Shown here piece after piece: positions 1-10,507 of a stretch of 43,124 nt of DNA. Position numbers and translations under genes: made by a program. The notes beneath the pieces were generated by a model. The model was not told the origin of the DNA, did no database searches, and worked only from the letters and a program-made list of their open reading frames with translations. Origin of the DNA: Amanita rubescens (Eukaryota; Basidiomycota; Agaricomycetes; Agaricales; Amanitaceae); contig WION01000448.1 in the NCBI GenBank assembly GCA_015039365.1, forward strand, positions 1-43,124, in the 5' to 3' direction. Each line of letters begins with the position of its first letter. The first letter of the stretch is position 1.

Positions 1-548
1 TTCTTTTTCGCTGCAGTAAGGTCGGTGAACAAACATGACCACATATCGCAACTAACTCGGAGAACACACCACGCGCTCTTCATGCTCCTTATCCTGTCCT
101 TTGGCTGGTGGTAAGGCTATGAGCAGACAAGACCGCATAAAGCCACTAAAATTTTTTCACCAGCTCCACGATCTTTCCTGCACTCTTGTTCGCGCTCTTC
201 ATCTTGCCGAAGCTGCTCATCTTCAATAGCCGCGAGCTTCTCGACGGCTTTCATCAGCAATCCTGGGTATTGTTCCGGAACTTTCCGGAGTGCTCCAGAG
301 CAAGTGGAGCGCTGGAGTTACTGTAGCATGGGTCCTGGGTTACTGAGAGCTCCGGATTCAACCTATAATTCATGTATCACTCTGTATCACTCTGGAATAT
401 GATAGAATTCAATGTGCTGGCAGTAATACCTGCTTCAGCTTATGCAATCTGGAGCACTCCCGAGCAATTACCATAATTGGTATATCTCAACATTCATATT
501 ATGGTTACGACACAACGAAACAATTCCATTAAACAGCTAAATACAATA
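1..548. other. Non-coding flank, no gene recognised
   Basis: No convincing gene is visible here. The stretch contains a few small inverted repeats, for example GCTCCA at 292-297 pairing with TGGAGC at 305-310, just after two TTCCGGAA-like palindromes at about 272-288. The coding-like trace of the neighbouring Epl1-like pseudogene appears to stop at 549, so this is probably its 3' flank. Confidence 0.4.
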
Positions 549-1984
549 CTACTGAAGCACCGATTTGAGGTTCTGTACCTTGACCCTGCGTAAGCCGGTG
601 CGCTGACCGTAATGAGCAAATTCTGCTGGATTTGCTAGCACATGAGCGCCATACGTAAGCGGGCGATTGAGGCGAGCTGATAGTGTTGAACGGCAAATTG
701 ACCGGGACTTGATTTGTGACTTTGGTCGGGCCGGCGATCCATTAGCGAAGCTTCTTGCGTTTGTCCCCGTTTATCCGGCTGTGCAGCCGCGGCAACCGCC
801 ATTTACCAGACCACCATTCACATGATTATCTGACTTGAGGGCATCGACGTGCGGCATGTTAATAGGCAGCGCGACCCACGCCGTTCGTCACTGAAGGTGT
901 AGGATGGTGCATAACGGCTACCGGGGAACCTGCGGGTACCTGTGCAGTGGGAGTTGCTTGCAAGGCCGAGACAGCGGGGACTGGACGCATCCCACCGTTT
1001 GACGATATGCGCATTTGTGGCACACTAGTAGGCGGAGGCATTTTCTTCACCTGATGGAGGATACGTGACGCGCAGCACCATTCGGATCACAATGCAACAT
1101 TGCCATCATGCCTCATATGTAGGGGTATGATAGAGTCGTCCTTTGGGCGTCGGTACAGGATGGTGACTAAACTATGCTGTTCGCCTTCACCGAGCAGCTT
1201 CAATGAATGCTTCATGTATCTTGGGAGAAGATCAGAGCCAGGATTGACTCGACAAGATGAAAGGCTTACTTGGATTCATAGTCGTCTACCAACATTCTAT
1301 CTTGCTCGTCTGCACCTTGAGGTCCGAAGGCTGGTACGTCATCTGAGTCAAATCGCCATCGTTCTGTTAACCGCCGGATCTCATCTTCATCTTCATCATC
1401 TGACGCGATACTAGAAGGCAAAACAGACCGGCGCGGCGCTCGACGCGATAGGGCCCGATGTATGGAATGCCGACGATCAAAACGCATGCAACTGCCTCGT
1501 CCGATGCGAAGGCAAACGGGCCTGGGTTGCGGTTGCGGAGGATCTTCGTCTGAACCTGAAGATGCAGGTGGAACTTGAACAACCGCGCAGCGCGATCTTT
1601 TGGTCGCATCGCCACCTCGACGCGCGCAGGAGGTAAATATGCATCGTTTGTCCTGAGCTTGAGAGGTAAGAAACGGGTCAGAGAAAGTGGGAAAAGAAAT
1701 AAAGGAAAGACGAACGTTGTCTCTAGTCTCTTCTTGGGTGTTCTTTATCAATCAGAAGTTCTTTGTCGTTTTTGGTCGCCGAGCAAAGGACATTTCCTTT
1801 TCAGATCAGCCAAAGCAGCTCGCTTCTCCCAGATGACCTGTGATTGCTGTGCTAGCTCCTTAACCGTTTCGGACCCATGATGGCATATGGAAGGTGGGAG
1901 GGGCAATGAAAAGATTTCTTGATAGTCCGAAAAAGGAGGGAATGAACTCGCCGAAACTCGCCGTGGGCGCAATTTACTGCACAT
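549..1984 (-). pseudogene. Enhancer-of-polycomb-like (Epl1-type) gene, 3' fragment
   Basis: The minus strand reads as the last exons of an Epl1-like gene. Epl1 is a scaffold subunit of the NuA4 histone acetyltransferase complex in the nucleus. Visible pieces in order: a helical segment with IWEKRAALADLKRK (about 1760-1880), a basic RIGRG...RFDRR stretch (about 1470-1530), an acidic run followed by ERWRFDSDD and DEQDRMLVDDY (about 1270-1400), then after an intron QMRISSNGGMRP (about 970-1020). The frame stops at 859-861, but coding-like sequence (NMPHVDALKSDNHVNGG) resumes one base out of frame, which points to a one-base insertion near 862-866. A further coding-like trace ends at the stop at 549. 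The conserved N-terminal EPcA domain is absent; the Helitron lies on that side. Family assignment is from memory of fungal Epl1 C-termini. The truncation and frameshift are seen. Confidence 0.5.
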
Positions 1985-2278
1985 TGCAATTGGGGAAGTT
2001 GGAAATGCATGTTACCTAATAGTGCATCCGCTCCAGCCAGTGTGGTACTTGAAGTACTTGGCAGGTGTGGGCCACCAAGTGGCAGATCCGAGGCCGTTTT
2101 TTATTTATTTAAAAAAGGCCTGTATAATAGTATATATTTTTAAGCCTTCCAAGAAGCACAGTGTATGATGTAGACTCATTATTGATCTGAGTTTGAGGCA
2201 ATGGCACCACAGTCCATAAATTCAACTTGTTGACCTAACCTAACTCAAGTTTTCATTGATCATGCCACTCTTCCATGT
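1985..2278. other. Spacer between Epl1-like fragment and Helitron frame
   Basis: No gene is visible. The stretch is AT-rich around 2100-2150 with a small stem (AAGGC/GCCTT, about 2116-2147) and a GTACTTGAAGTACTT palindrome at about 2044-2058. The 3' terminus of the Helitron (CTRR preceded by a hairpin, read on the minus strand) should fall in or near this interval, but I could not fix it. Confidence 0.35.
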
Positions 2279-5200
2279 TCAAACTTTAACATAAATAGCC
2301 ACCAAGGCATTTTTACCCCTACATGTGTGTAATGGGTCACCAAAAGTTTGAATTGTACCTTCATATAATAAAGATTGACCAGTGGCTAACCCATCATGGA
2401 ACCATATTGTGCCATTATTGTGTACAACTCTTGCTGTAAAATGTGAATCCCCATAATAAATTATTCCCCTTAGTTCATATGCAACTTCTTCATTGTTAAT
2501 ATGTATACAGAAGGTTTGATCAATTCGAAGCAGCTTACTTGAGAAATCAAAGGCTATAAATGGCAATGGAAGAAGAAATTGATGAGTAATTGCCATCTTC
2601 TCTGGGCAGGAGGAACAAGTTAAGTTGGATTCCTCTTTCAATTCTTGTGTCCATTCTGAAACAGAACTAGACCTAGTTGAACCTATTGTAAGTTGACAGC
2701 AGGTATTGTTGGTCCTTCTTGTTGTTGAAATGTGGCCATTCTTGCATATAAAATCATTTTGTATTGCAGTGGTCGGCATTGTCAGCACATATTCAATAAG
2801 CATTGAAACTGAAGTAAATTGTCCCCATCTGAAATGGGAAGGAGCAAGTTGATGCAAATATCTTCTGGTATCATCCCTTGTGGACTCCAGTGTCTTGGCT
2901 CCAGAAGCATGCTTTATAAAGTTTAAAGCCAAATTTCTCAATATATCATTTAAGTTTCTGAATATTTCAGTGTAGACACTCTTATTGCTGGACCAAATTG
3001 AATGTATTATACATAGAACAGCATCATAGGCACAGCTATTTTGGTGCCAAACAGTTCCTATAGGAATCAAAGACTGTACATCCATGCTCACACTATCAGC
3101 ATGACTTTGAGCTTTTGTATTTGTCTTGTTTATCTTTGTTTTATGTTCTTTTTCTGGTGTGATCTCCTTCCTCTTACTGCTTTTGAGTGGAGTAGCAGGT
3201 GTTTCTTTAGACATTGAGCCAGTCTTAGATATTGAACTAGTTACAGTCTCTTTTGTCATGATCTTCCATGGCAAGTCACATGCAATTGGATCAAGCATAG
3301 GATCTTTTTTGCTCCATTTAATGGATGGATGCACTGTGCTTGGTACATAAGCCATCCCTTTATGCAGTCTGAATGTGTGTATAAGTGCATTGCGTCTATC
3401 TCCACTCACTGAACTTGGTAGTTTGCCTAAATACCGCAATTTTGTAATTTCATCAAGCAACTCAAGGTCACGAAATTCTTGTCTCAATGCACCTGAAGCT
3501 TTTCCTGTTATTTTTTTGGGATCAAATCCCTGTAGAATAACTGTACCCTGAGCTGTTGAACTTCGAGAAAGAGCAGTATAATATGCTTGGTGAGATCTGC
3601 AGTTGTTAATGTCTACTGGATTGTATGGTCTTGTCTTTCCTTGAGAAGCAAAGTCAGTCATAGCAAAGTTTGGTAAAACTTCAACTTGAGATCTAGAAAT
3701 GGATACTTGGCTACCATCTGGCAATTTACAAGATATAAATACAGTAGACCTTGTTAAGGGTACAACATTCTCAGGGAGCCCCTTTATCTGCACAGTCTTT
3801 GGTGGTGATTTCAGTTTCACAAACAAAACATCTAATATCTGTTGGCTAAATTGACCCACTGTAGATTGCCAGCCAACAACAGTGGCTTCCTGACCATTTG
3901 TAATGCATAATTCAGTAGCTACATTGCATTTGATCATGACAGGAAGTCCCAAGCAAATTGAGAGCTTACCAGGAACAGGCTTGTCAGCACTTGAATGTGA
4001 TAAGCTCCATAACATTTTTTGTTGCACAGCACTAAGCTTAGCCAACCTTTTCTTGGGTTTCCCATGTTTTTTGTTTCTTTCAAGTTCATCTGATGGCTTC
4101 AAGGAATCTTCTGAGAAAAACTCAACAAGTTGTTGTCCAGTATGTTGTGCATATGCTTGACAACCCAACCTATTTATTTCATCCTTCTGTGCATTTTTGG
4201 CAGTTATTATTGATACAAATTTGAATTTTTCATCAGTTATGGAACATTTACCTGGAACTTGAGAGGTGATGAGTGACCTGAGGAATTGTATATCAGCAAG
4301 AGTGCAGTCCTTATACCTCATATTGCTTAAGACTGTGCGCAGTTTATCATCATCCTTAGATTGAGTCTTTTGTCTCATATTCTGCCTAAGGATGACTACT
4401 ATAGTAACTTGGTGCCACAATGCTCTACCCATTGAACTCTCTTGTGCCTTTTTTGAAGTTCCACATTGGCCAACAGTCCTGCTATATAATGACACATTTT
4501 CACCCCCAACAGGGGGAGGCAGCTGAGCAAAGTCACCAGCAAAAAGGAAGTTTAATCCTCCAAATGGAAGTGTTGGTTCATTCATTACTTTGCACAACTG
4601 AGAACTTATTTTATACAAGTCATGGCAAGACAGCATTGAAACTTCATCCAAGAAGATATAATCTACTCCTAGTAACCTTAATCGAACCTGTGCCAATGCC
4701 TTAGTAGCTTGTGCATCACTACTCATATCATTTATTGCAAGGACAGAATGATAGGTTGATCCTGATAGCAATGCAGCTGCAGTTCCAGTTGGGGCCACTA
4801 TTGTGAATCTATATGCTTCATGTCTGCTTTCAAAGAAGCTTGAAACTGCCTTGAGTACCTGTGATTTTCCTGTACCACCCATGCCACCTATATACATCTT
4901 CAATGGCTCTGAATTTGGCAAGACAACATGATTTGCTATGATCCTGAAAGCCCTCTCTTGTTCTTCATTCAGCAAGTACTGCTGGCATATGATATCCATT
5001 GAATTGTTATGCTCTGTTGTATGAAATCTTTTCTCTAGGTAGGCTTTGTCAATCACTTTCACGACATTTGGTGTGAATGATTCAGTCACAGCATTCTTGT
5101 CTTTGAATGTTGGTTGCACTTTGTTTTCAAGGGCTCTTTGTTTCTGTTCTTGTAACATTGCTTTCCATGTTGAAGCAGGCAAATGGCTGGATGAGTTGAC

Positions 5201-8200
5201 TTCAATGATATTAGTACAAGGAATAACATTGAGTGTTTCATTCAACCATCCAGTTCTTTGCAAGATATCTCTGATTTCACCTGCTTCTTTTCGTCGATTC
5301 AATTCTGATTTGCATAGTTTTTGAATATCAGGTTCCTTAAATAGGTCTTCACTATTTGGATCAACATATGGATCATGATCACCAACCATTTCATTATCTA
5401 TTTCAATTCCATCAAAGCAATTGATAGGCCACTCATTAGAGGTGGTACCTGCTTTCATTTGAGCACGAAAATCATCACGAGCATCAAAGCATTCATACTT
5501 TATATTGAAATTTCTAATGAGTTGTTTCTCCCTTTTTGTGAACTCATGCTCATTAAATGTTTCATCCCATGACTTTTGCTCTATCTTTAGATGTAAGCCA
5601 GATCTCCAAGGTTTGAATAGTGCCAACATAGTAAGGCAGTAGAATTCTCTGTCACCCTGATCACATCTGGGAAGGATGCGTCCTATGAAATTAACAACAG
5701 CAGTGGGCTTCATGGGCCTGAGAAAGGCTATATGTGTTTCATAAAGGGGATGTTGTTTCTGAAACCTATACATATTTTTGGACACCTTATCTGCCATGAC
5801 ATCCTTCCCTAACATTACATTATCATTGTGATCCCCATCATCTACTTGCTCCTCATTTGTCATTTCAGGATCACTGTCACATGCTTCATCAGAACTGTTA
5901 TTGAGGCTGTCACCATTTTCCATTTCATTTTCATCAGTAGGGTCCATTTCATCTGTGGGCACAGTCTTAGAACTATCTTTTTGGTACTTTCTGCGCTCAC
6001 ACTGCAATACCCATTGATACAAGTTCATATGTTCAAGCTCTGATGGACGATAAATGTAGTCATATACAGGAGATATGCCAACAATTTTTTTCTTTGTCAG
6101 GACTAAAGTAACCTTTTCTGTGATTGTAGTAGAGTCAACCTTTTCCCATGCTTTTTGGGCCTCAAGCACAAAACTGTGCCAGTAAAATGGGACAAATGTG
6201 TGATTAGTGTAATGATCTGGATTGCCCAGAAGATACATGCAAACCATTGGTCCACCCATCTCTGTTTTTGTTGATAAAGTATTCACAATCTTATTGATGA
6301 GCTTCCTTGCTTTTTCTTTTTCAGACAGTGAGCTAGCTATTATGTCATGATGCTTGTCAAACACACTTCTCACTGCATCAAATATAACATGTGTCTTGAG
6401 ACCAGTCTTGGTAATGTAATCTGATACATATATAATAACAGCTTTCAAAGCAGTACCTGACCACAAGCAAGTCACATCTGTATTGCAGCGCATAACATAG
6501 GTAAGGATGGGGGTAAAGAAATTAATCCATGCTTCATGTTTCTTGATGTTTAATGCTCCTGTTTCAGGATCTACTTCTGTGCATTCAAAGATTGAACGTG
6601 GAAACCTTGCTTTGCATTTGCCAAATTTGTTGTCTTTGCATGATACATATCTCTTGCTTGCAGATCCATCTTTATTGGTACCTCTTTCACAATTATGTAT
6701 ATTAGATTTACTTACAAGATCATCAACCTCATTCTCAAAATAATTCCACCATTTGTTCATGTTGTCACATTTATTACAGGTTTCCTTCTGAGTATGCTTA
6801 GAGTCACACAGAGGGGGTGGTTGCTGTGGCAATCTTTCAGTGGGATCTTTGTATGATTCTTGCTTTGAGGATTCAGCGACACTGGCAAGAACTTCATCTT
6901 GCTTTCCTGTCATGAACTGTCCAATATGGCAACTTTCAAGCCAGTCTATTAAGCGTTTTTGCCAATTGGAGCTTTTATCCAAGATTCTTTCTCTCATTTC
7001 CTGTGGTGTCAGATTCCCAAGTAGCCATATAAGCATATGCAAATGTAGTGTCAATCTTCCTTGCTGTTCAACAGTACCATAGTAAGCTTTTGCAACTCCA
7101 TATAGACCTGCATCTTTTGCATCAATTCCTAAGATCTCAGAGATAAACAACTTGACCATGAAGTCAAAAAAGCGAGCACCTGCAACAGGATTCCTGCATA
7201 TTAACCTCATACGTTCATCATATGGTAATATTTCTACTGCAAATTTTTCATTCTTGTCAGCAAAGTATATACAAAGTGGATGCTTAACATCAGCAGGTGA
7301 GATTGTTATATACCAAAAAGGTGCACCTCTGTGATATATTAGAGACCAAATTTCATTTCTCATCCATTTTTTACTGGTATTTGAACCTTTCACTGGTCCA
7401 GCTACATAGTCAAGATCTCTGATTAGCTTGAAACATTTTTGTTCCTCTTCTGTTTCAGGCTTCACAAGTTCCTCTTTGCTCATCCGATCCACCAATGATT
7501 TCAAGACACTACTGTCAAGAGTCAGTATCCGCTGCTTGATATCATTAAATGCTTTTTTGTCAGCTAGTAAGTAACTTTGAGTTGATGCAGTTTTGATTTG
7601 CTCATGACTGAATGCTATGAAAGGAAAGTCTTGATCTGTTTGAAATCTTTTATCATGGTACATTAAAAGCCACTTCTTATGCTCTTTATCTGACAATCCT
7701 TTGATAGTTCCAACTCCACCAAAACCATATGGAAACAGCCAAGGAAACATTTGTGGATATAGCTGAGGATTATGCCAAATAGATTCAGGTTCAGCACTAT
7801 GCCCTATTGCTAAGAATTTCCCTTGCAAGTTCAAATGTTGTAATGCCTTCACCTTCACAGCATTAGTTGACATAATATTGAGCTCTTCACCTGTAAGACC
7901 ATGAACAGTGAAAGCACATTCTCCATCAGCAGTACCATCTTCTTCTTCCATATCATGCACACTAGTACCTTCAGGTGTTTTATTGTGCATCATTTGTTTA
8001 TATTCGATGCTTACAGGTGGCATATTCTCAGAATACTCATTAAGATTTTCCTCTGATATTGTGATATCTTCATAATCAGCATGATTTAAAATTAACCAGT
8101 TCAGAGCATTTTTCACATGATTGCGCCTCACAAGGAATGGAGTTCGCTTGAAATCACTTGGTGTGGGCTTGCAAGGACCAGTAAACATGATAGCAAGTAC

Positions 8201-10000
8201 TTCCTCTATGTCTGCTTTAGGAGGTGGAAGAATGTCATATACCTTAGGCAAAGGTTGTTGATAGGAAATGGCATGTGCTTTCATTTTTCTCATCCCTGAC
8301 GCAATTCTTATTGAACAATAACTATGCCTTACTTTGGCTACCAGCATCTTTTCCACATATCGCAAGCCTGATAGCACCTCTGGCACTTGCCCTAACCATA
8401 AACCTCTTGCCAATGCTAACTTGGGCACATTCCCTATGCGCACAGAAGCACGACAGGAATTACATATCTGTTGGCATGAATGATCTATGGCTTGTGGGAA
8501 CTCATGTATTTTATCAGAAGTTTTGTGCCTTTCTTGTCTGGTAAATCCTGGTGCTTCCAATATGTCCAGATATTTCTTTACAGCTGAAAGTCTGCTAAGA
8601 GAGGATACAGGAACAAGCTGTCCACATACTGCACAGCCTGCTTCCTCAAACAATGCTGGTTTAAGTTTTGAACAAGCAGCATTAAGGATTCTGTGGGAAA
8701 GATTCTTATCAACAGGAGGTGGTGGGAAAATAGAAGCAAGATCACAAATATCAAATTCTGTGTCATTTTTGTTAGAACGGTACTTAGAAACTCTTTGTCG
8801 TGTTTGTTCACGAATTTGCTGTTTTTCCACCATACTCTTTTTTGAGAGGCTATGCTGCTTGGACTTTTGTTTGTACTCATTAGCTGATGGCTGTGCAGAA
8901 ATGATGGCAACATGTGTATTACATATACTGCAATCCAAGTGATCTTCAAACAACAATTTCAATTTTTTAAGTGATGACTGTGACCCTGGTTCAATGTCAT
9001 GTATTTTTGCAAGCTGCCGGGCACACGTAAGTGGCACAAAAGAAATAAGCCTATGCATTGGCAGCTTCACTTTCAGGTAACATTCAGCAGAATATTGTTT
9101 AGTAACATTTGTACTATCAAGAACATACTCAATAAAACAAAACTTCATCAACTCAATGTCAGGGTATTTTAGGGTTTCACTATCACATATAAAGGCACTG
9201 ATATCATTATATTGCATAGTGTGAGTTCTATGACCACCCAGTTTTGCATCCAGTGCATTGTATGTGGGCATTGGCATCAGGCAAGGAATAATTGTACAAA
9301 AAGCAACTGCGATCAAAGCACCACCAATTATAAGTGAGGTGCCAATAAGGCAGATTGGAATGTTCAAGCAAGAACAATGCAGCTCACCAAAAGTGTCAGC
9401 TATATTATAAGCTACTAATTGCAAACAATGCATGGGCAGCAATATTGTGCACTCAAAAGAGGCATAAGCGGCTAATTGCAAGTGATGCACATTTATGCCA
9501 AGAGGCAGGTATATCGCACTCTCAAAAGAGGCATAGAGATAAAGAGCACCGGTGCATAATACCAAGATGCGAATGTAACCATAAGTTGGCAAGCGATGCA
9601 TATATACACCAAGAGGCAAATGCATTTCACTCTCAAAAGAGGCATAATGATTTATCAGCCAGACGAATAGAGTAGACGTGCATAACACCAAGATGCACAT
9701 GTAGCTACAAAACATTTGTAAGCAGAAAGGAAGTAAGAGAGGCGCACCGATACAGATTGCATGGAAACAAGTTGTAATTATCGCATATATATGTTGCCAA
9801 TCCCCCCTCAGGCTCCCCGAAATGGCGACAGGGATCGCAGTGAACATAACTAGAGCATACACACATACTGATACTGAGGTGCAAACATTCCCATAAATTA
9901 CTATCTGTAAGCAGAAAAACGGCAAGAGCAACGCACCGTTTCCAATTTCGTGGCAACAAGAAGTAATTATTGTGCACATATCTTGCCAATCTCCCTTCAT
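2279..10000 (-). CDS. Helitron Rep/PIF1-like helicase with C-terminal cysteine-protease-like domain
   Basis: A 2,573-codon frame. It would nick and join DNA for rolling-circle transposition (Rep) and unwind it (helicase). The middle has a Helitron_like_N region: PFWYITISPADVKHP (about 7280-7325), an HLH that fits the HUH metal site (RLTLHLHMLIW, about 7020-7062), and YVSDYITK, whose two tyrosines four residues apart fit a Y2 Rep (about 6400-6440). The helicase follows: Walker A GGMGGTGKS (about 4865-4891), Walker B FLDEVSML (about 4630-4660) and a C-terminal YYTALSRS. The last ~290 residues look like a USP-type peptidase: NSCAYDAV as Cys box (about 3020-3045), paired CxxC-like cysteines, and YYGDSHFTARV as His box (about 2425-2460). 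The first ~241 codons are encoded by leader repeats. ATG at 9277 is a more natural start and gives 2,332 residues. Confidence 0.85.
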   Translation of the reverse strand: MKGDWQDMCTIITSCCHEIGNGALLLPFFCLQIVIYGNVCTSVSVCVYALVMFTAIPVAISGSLRGDWQHIYAIITTCFHAICIGAPLLLPFCLQMFCSYMCILVLCTSTLFVWLINHYASFESEMHLPLGVYMHRLPTYGYIRILVLCTGALYLYASFESAIYLPLGINVHHLQLAAYASFECTILLPMHCLQLVAYNIADTFGELHCSCLNIPICLIGTSLIIGGALIAVAFCTIIPCLMPMPTYNALDAKLGGHRTHTMQYNDISAFICDSETLKYPDIELMKFCFIEYVLDSTNVTKQYSAECYLKVKLPMHRLISFVPLTCARQLAKIHDIEPGSQSSLKKLKLLFEDHLDCSICNTHVAIISAQPSANEYKQKSKQHSLSKKSMVEKQQIREQTRQRVSKYRSNKNDTEFDICDLASIFPPPPVDKNLSHRILNAACSKLKPALFEEAGCAVCGQLVPVSSLSRLSAVKKYLDILEAPGFTRQERHKTSDKIHEFPQAIDHSCQQICNSCRASVRIGNVPKLALARGLWLGQVPEVLSGLRYVEKMLVAKVRHSYCSIRIASGMRKMKAHAISYQQPLPKVYDILPPPKADIEEVLAIMFTGPCKPTPSDFKRTPFLVRRNHVKNALNWLILNHADYEDITISEENLNEYSENMPPVSIEYKQMMHNKTPEGTSVHDMEEEDGTADGECAFTVHGLTGEELNIMSTNAVKVKALQHLNLQGKFLAIGHSAEPESIWHNPQLYPQMFPWLFPYGFGGVGTIKGLSDKEHKKWLLMYHDKRFQTDQDFPFIAFSHEQIKTASTQSYLLADKKAFNDIKQRILTLDSSVLKSLVDRMSKEELVKPETEEEQKCFKLIRDLDYVAGPVKGSNTSKKWMRNEIWSLIYHRGAPFWYITISPADVKHPLCIYFADKNEKFAVEILPYDERMRLICRNPVAGARFFDFMVKLFISEILGIDAKDAGLYGVAKAYYGTVEQQGRLTLHLHMLIWLLGNLTPQEMRERILDKSSNWQKRLIDWLESCHIGQFMTGKQDEVLASVAESSKQESYKDPTERLPQQPPPLCDSKHTQKETCNKCDNMNKWWNYFENEVDDLVSKSNIHNCERGTNKDGSASKRYVSCKDNKFGKCKARFPRSIFECTEVDPETGALNIKKHEAWINFFTPILTYVMRCNTDVTCLWSGTALKAVIIYVSDYITKTGLKTHVIFDAVRSVFDKHHDIIASSLSEKEKARKLINKIVNTLSTKTEMGGPMVCMYLLGNPDHYTNHTFVPFYWHSFVLEAQKAWEKVDSTTITEKVTLVLTKKKIVGISPVYDYIYRPSELEHMNLYQWVLQCERRKYQKDSSKTVPTDEMDPTDENEMENGDSLNNSSDEACDSDPEMTNEEQVDDGDHNDNVMLGKDVMADKVSKNMYRFQKQHPLYETHIAFLRPMKPTAVVNFIGRILPRCDQGDREFYCLTMLALFKPWRSGLHLKIEQKSWDETFNEHEFTKREKQLIRNFNIKYECFDARDDFRAQMKAGTTSNEWPINCFDGIEIDNEMVGDHDPYVDPNSEDLFKEPDIQKLCKSELNRRKEAGEIRDILQRTGWLNETLNVIPCTNIIEVNSSSHLPASTWKAMLQEQKQRALENKVQPTFKDKNAVTESFTPNVVKVIDKAYLEKRFHTTEHNNSMDIICQQYLLNEEQERAFRIIANHVVLPNSEPLKMYIGGMGGTGKSQVLKAVSSFFESRHEAYRFTIVAPTGTAAALLSGSTYHSVLAINDMSSDAQATKALAQVRLRLLGVDYIFLDEVSMLSCHDLYKISSQLCKVMNEPTLPFGGLNFLFAGDFAQLPPPVGGENVSLYSRTVGQCGTSKKAQESSMGRALWHQVTIVVILRQNMRQKTQSKDDDKLRTVLSNMRYKDCTLADIQFLRSLITSQVPGKCSITDEKFKFVSIITAKNAQKDEINRLGCQAYAQHTGQQLVEFFSEDSLKPSDELERNKKHGKPKKRLAKLSAVQQKMLWSLSHSSADKPVPGKLSICLGLPVMIKCNVATELCITNGQEATVVGWQSTVGQFSQQILDVLFVKLKSPPKTVQIKGLPENVVPLTRSTVFISCKLPDGSQVSISRSQVEVLPNFAMTDFASQGKTRPYNPVDINNCRSHQAYYTALSRSSTAQGTVILQGFDPKKITGKASGALRQEFRDLELLDEITKLRYLGKLPSSVSGDRRNALIHTFRLHKGMAYVPSTVHPSIKWSKKDPMLDPIACDLPWKIMTKETVTSSISKTGSMSKETPATPLKSSKRKEITPEKEHKTKINKTNTKAQSHADSVSMDVQSLIPIGTVWHQNSCAYDAVLCIIHSIWSSNKSVYTEIFRNLNDILRNLALNFIKHASGAKTLESTRDDTRRYLHQLAPSHFRWGQFTSVSMLIEYVLTMPTTAIQNDFICKNGHISTTRRTNNTCCQLTIGSTRSSSVSEWTQELKEESNLTCSSCPEKMAITHQFLLPLPFIAFDFSSKLLRIDQTFCIHINNEEVAYELRGIIYYGDSHFTARVVHNNGTIWFHDGLATGQSLLYEGTIQTFGDPLHTCRGKNALVAIYVKV

Positions 10001-10040
10001 GCAAATGGTGTCGTGGATCGCACTAACTATAATTGTAGCA
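9440..10040. repeat. Helitron 5' leader repeats
   Basis: Two repeat families lie upstream of the likely start. A 15-bp core CTCAAAAGAGGCATA recurs at 9452, 9521 and 9632 with related flanks. A longer unit of about 85-90 bp (about 9718-9806 and 9908-9993) begins GTAAGCAGAAA and ends with TGCCAATC. Both families happen to be open in the helicase frame, which extends it artificially. Their position suggests promoter or 5'-terminal function, but this is inference. Confidence 0.6.
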
Positions 10041-10507
10041 ATGCGAGAGCAAAGGCACCTTAGAACAAAGGGACATTGCGCATGGCGGAGCTGTCATGTG
10101 TCGCACATTCGAAATTCAATGACCATTAACGACAAATTGACTTACAAAGATATGAAGTAATAGCAACGCGAGAAATATAGCACACAGAGTGCTACAGCTT
10201 GACACCGAGCGCAGTAGGCATGACTCGGATGCATGCAGTGCCAGCGATGATACGGGTAACGGTTGAGCAAACATCGATGTAATCTATCGAAAAGTTCATT
10301 TAGAATACTAGAATGAAAAATCTTAAATAAGTAAAACTTACAGACGAGGCAGCGCAGTTCATAACTTCGAAGTGTAGGTGAACCGCGGCAAGTGTGCGAT
10401 GGTAGAGGAACAACAATCTTCTGATTACATAAAACGATAGTGCTTCCGCAAAAGCCCAAAGTAACACGATCAACAAAGCAATGCAAGGCTCTACAATAAC
10501 AAGCTAT
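10041..10507. other. Spacer, no gene recognised
   Basis: No supported gene lies here. The interval separates the 5' side of the Helitron from the stop codon of the TET-like gene. A short open minus frame exists (10142-10486), but it has no recognisable motif and no splice continuity. Confidence 0.4.

Larger units (their letters stand above)
2279..10040 (-). mobile_element. Helitron (rolling-circle transposon), minus orientation
   Basis: The interval is dominated by one 7.7-kb uninterrupted frame with Rep and PIF1-like helicase regions, the hallmark gene of Helitrons. The boundaries given are those of the frame plus its repeat-rich 5' leader. The diagnostic 5' TC and 3' CTRR ends were not located, so the real element may be somewhat longer. 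The frame has no stop over 2,573 codons, which suggests a recently active copy. Confidence 0.8.

Noticed and set aside
1100..1414. Plus-strand open frame over the Epl1-like fragment
   Set aside because: It lies opposite a minus-strand segment with recognisable protein motifs and splice sites.
9278..10000. Helitron N-terminal ~241 residues as a membrane-like domain
   Set aside because: The hydrophobic segments are produced by DNA repeats in the leader, and a better start lies at 9277.
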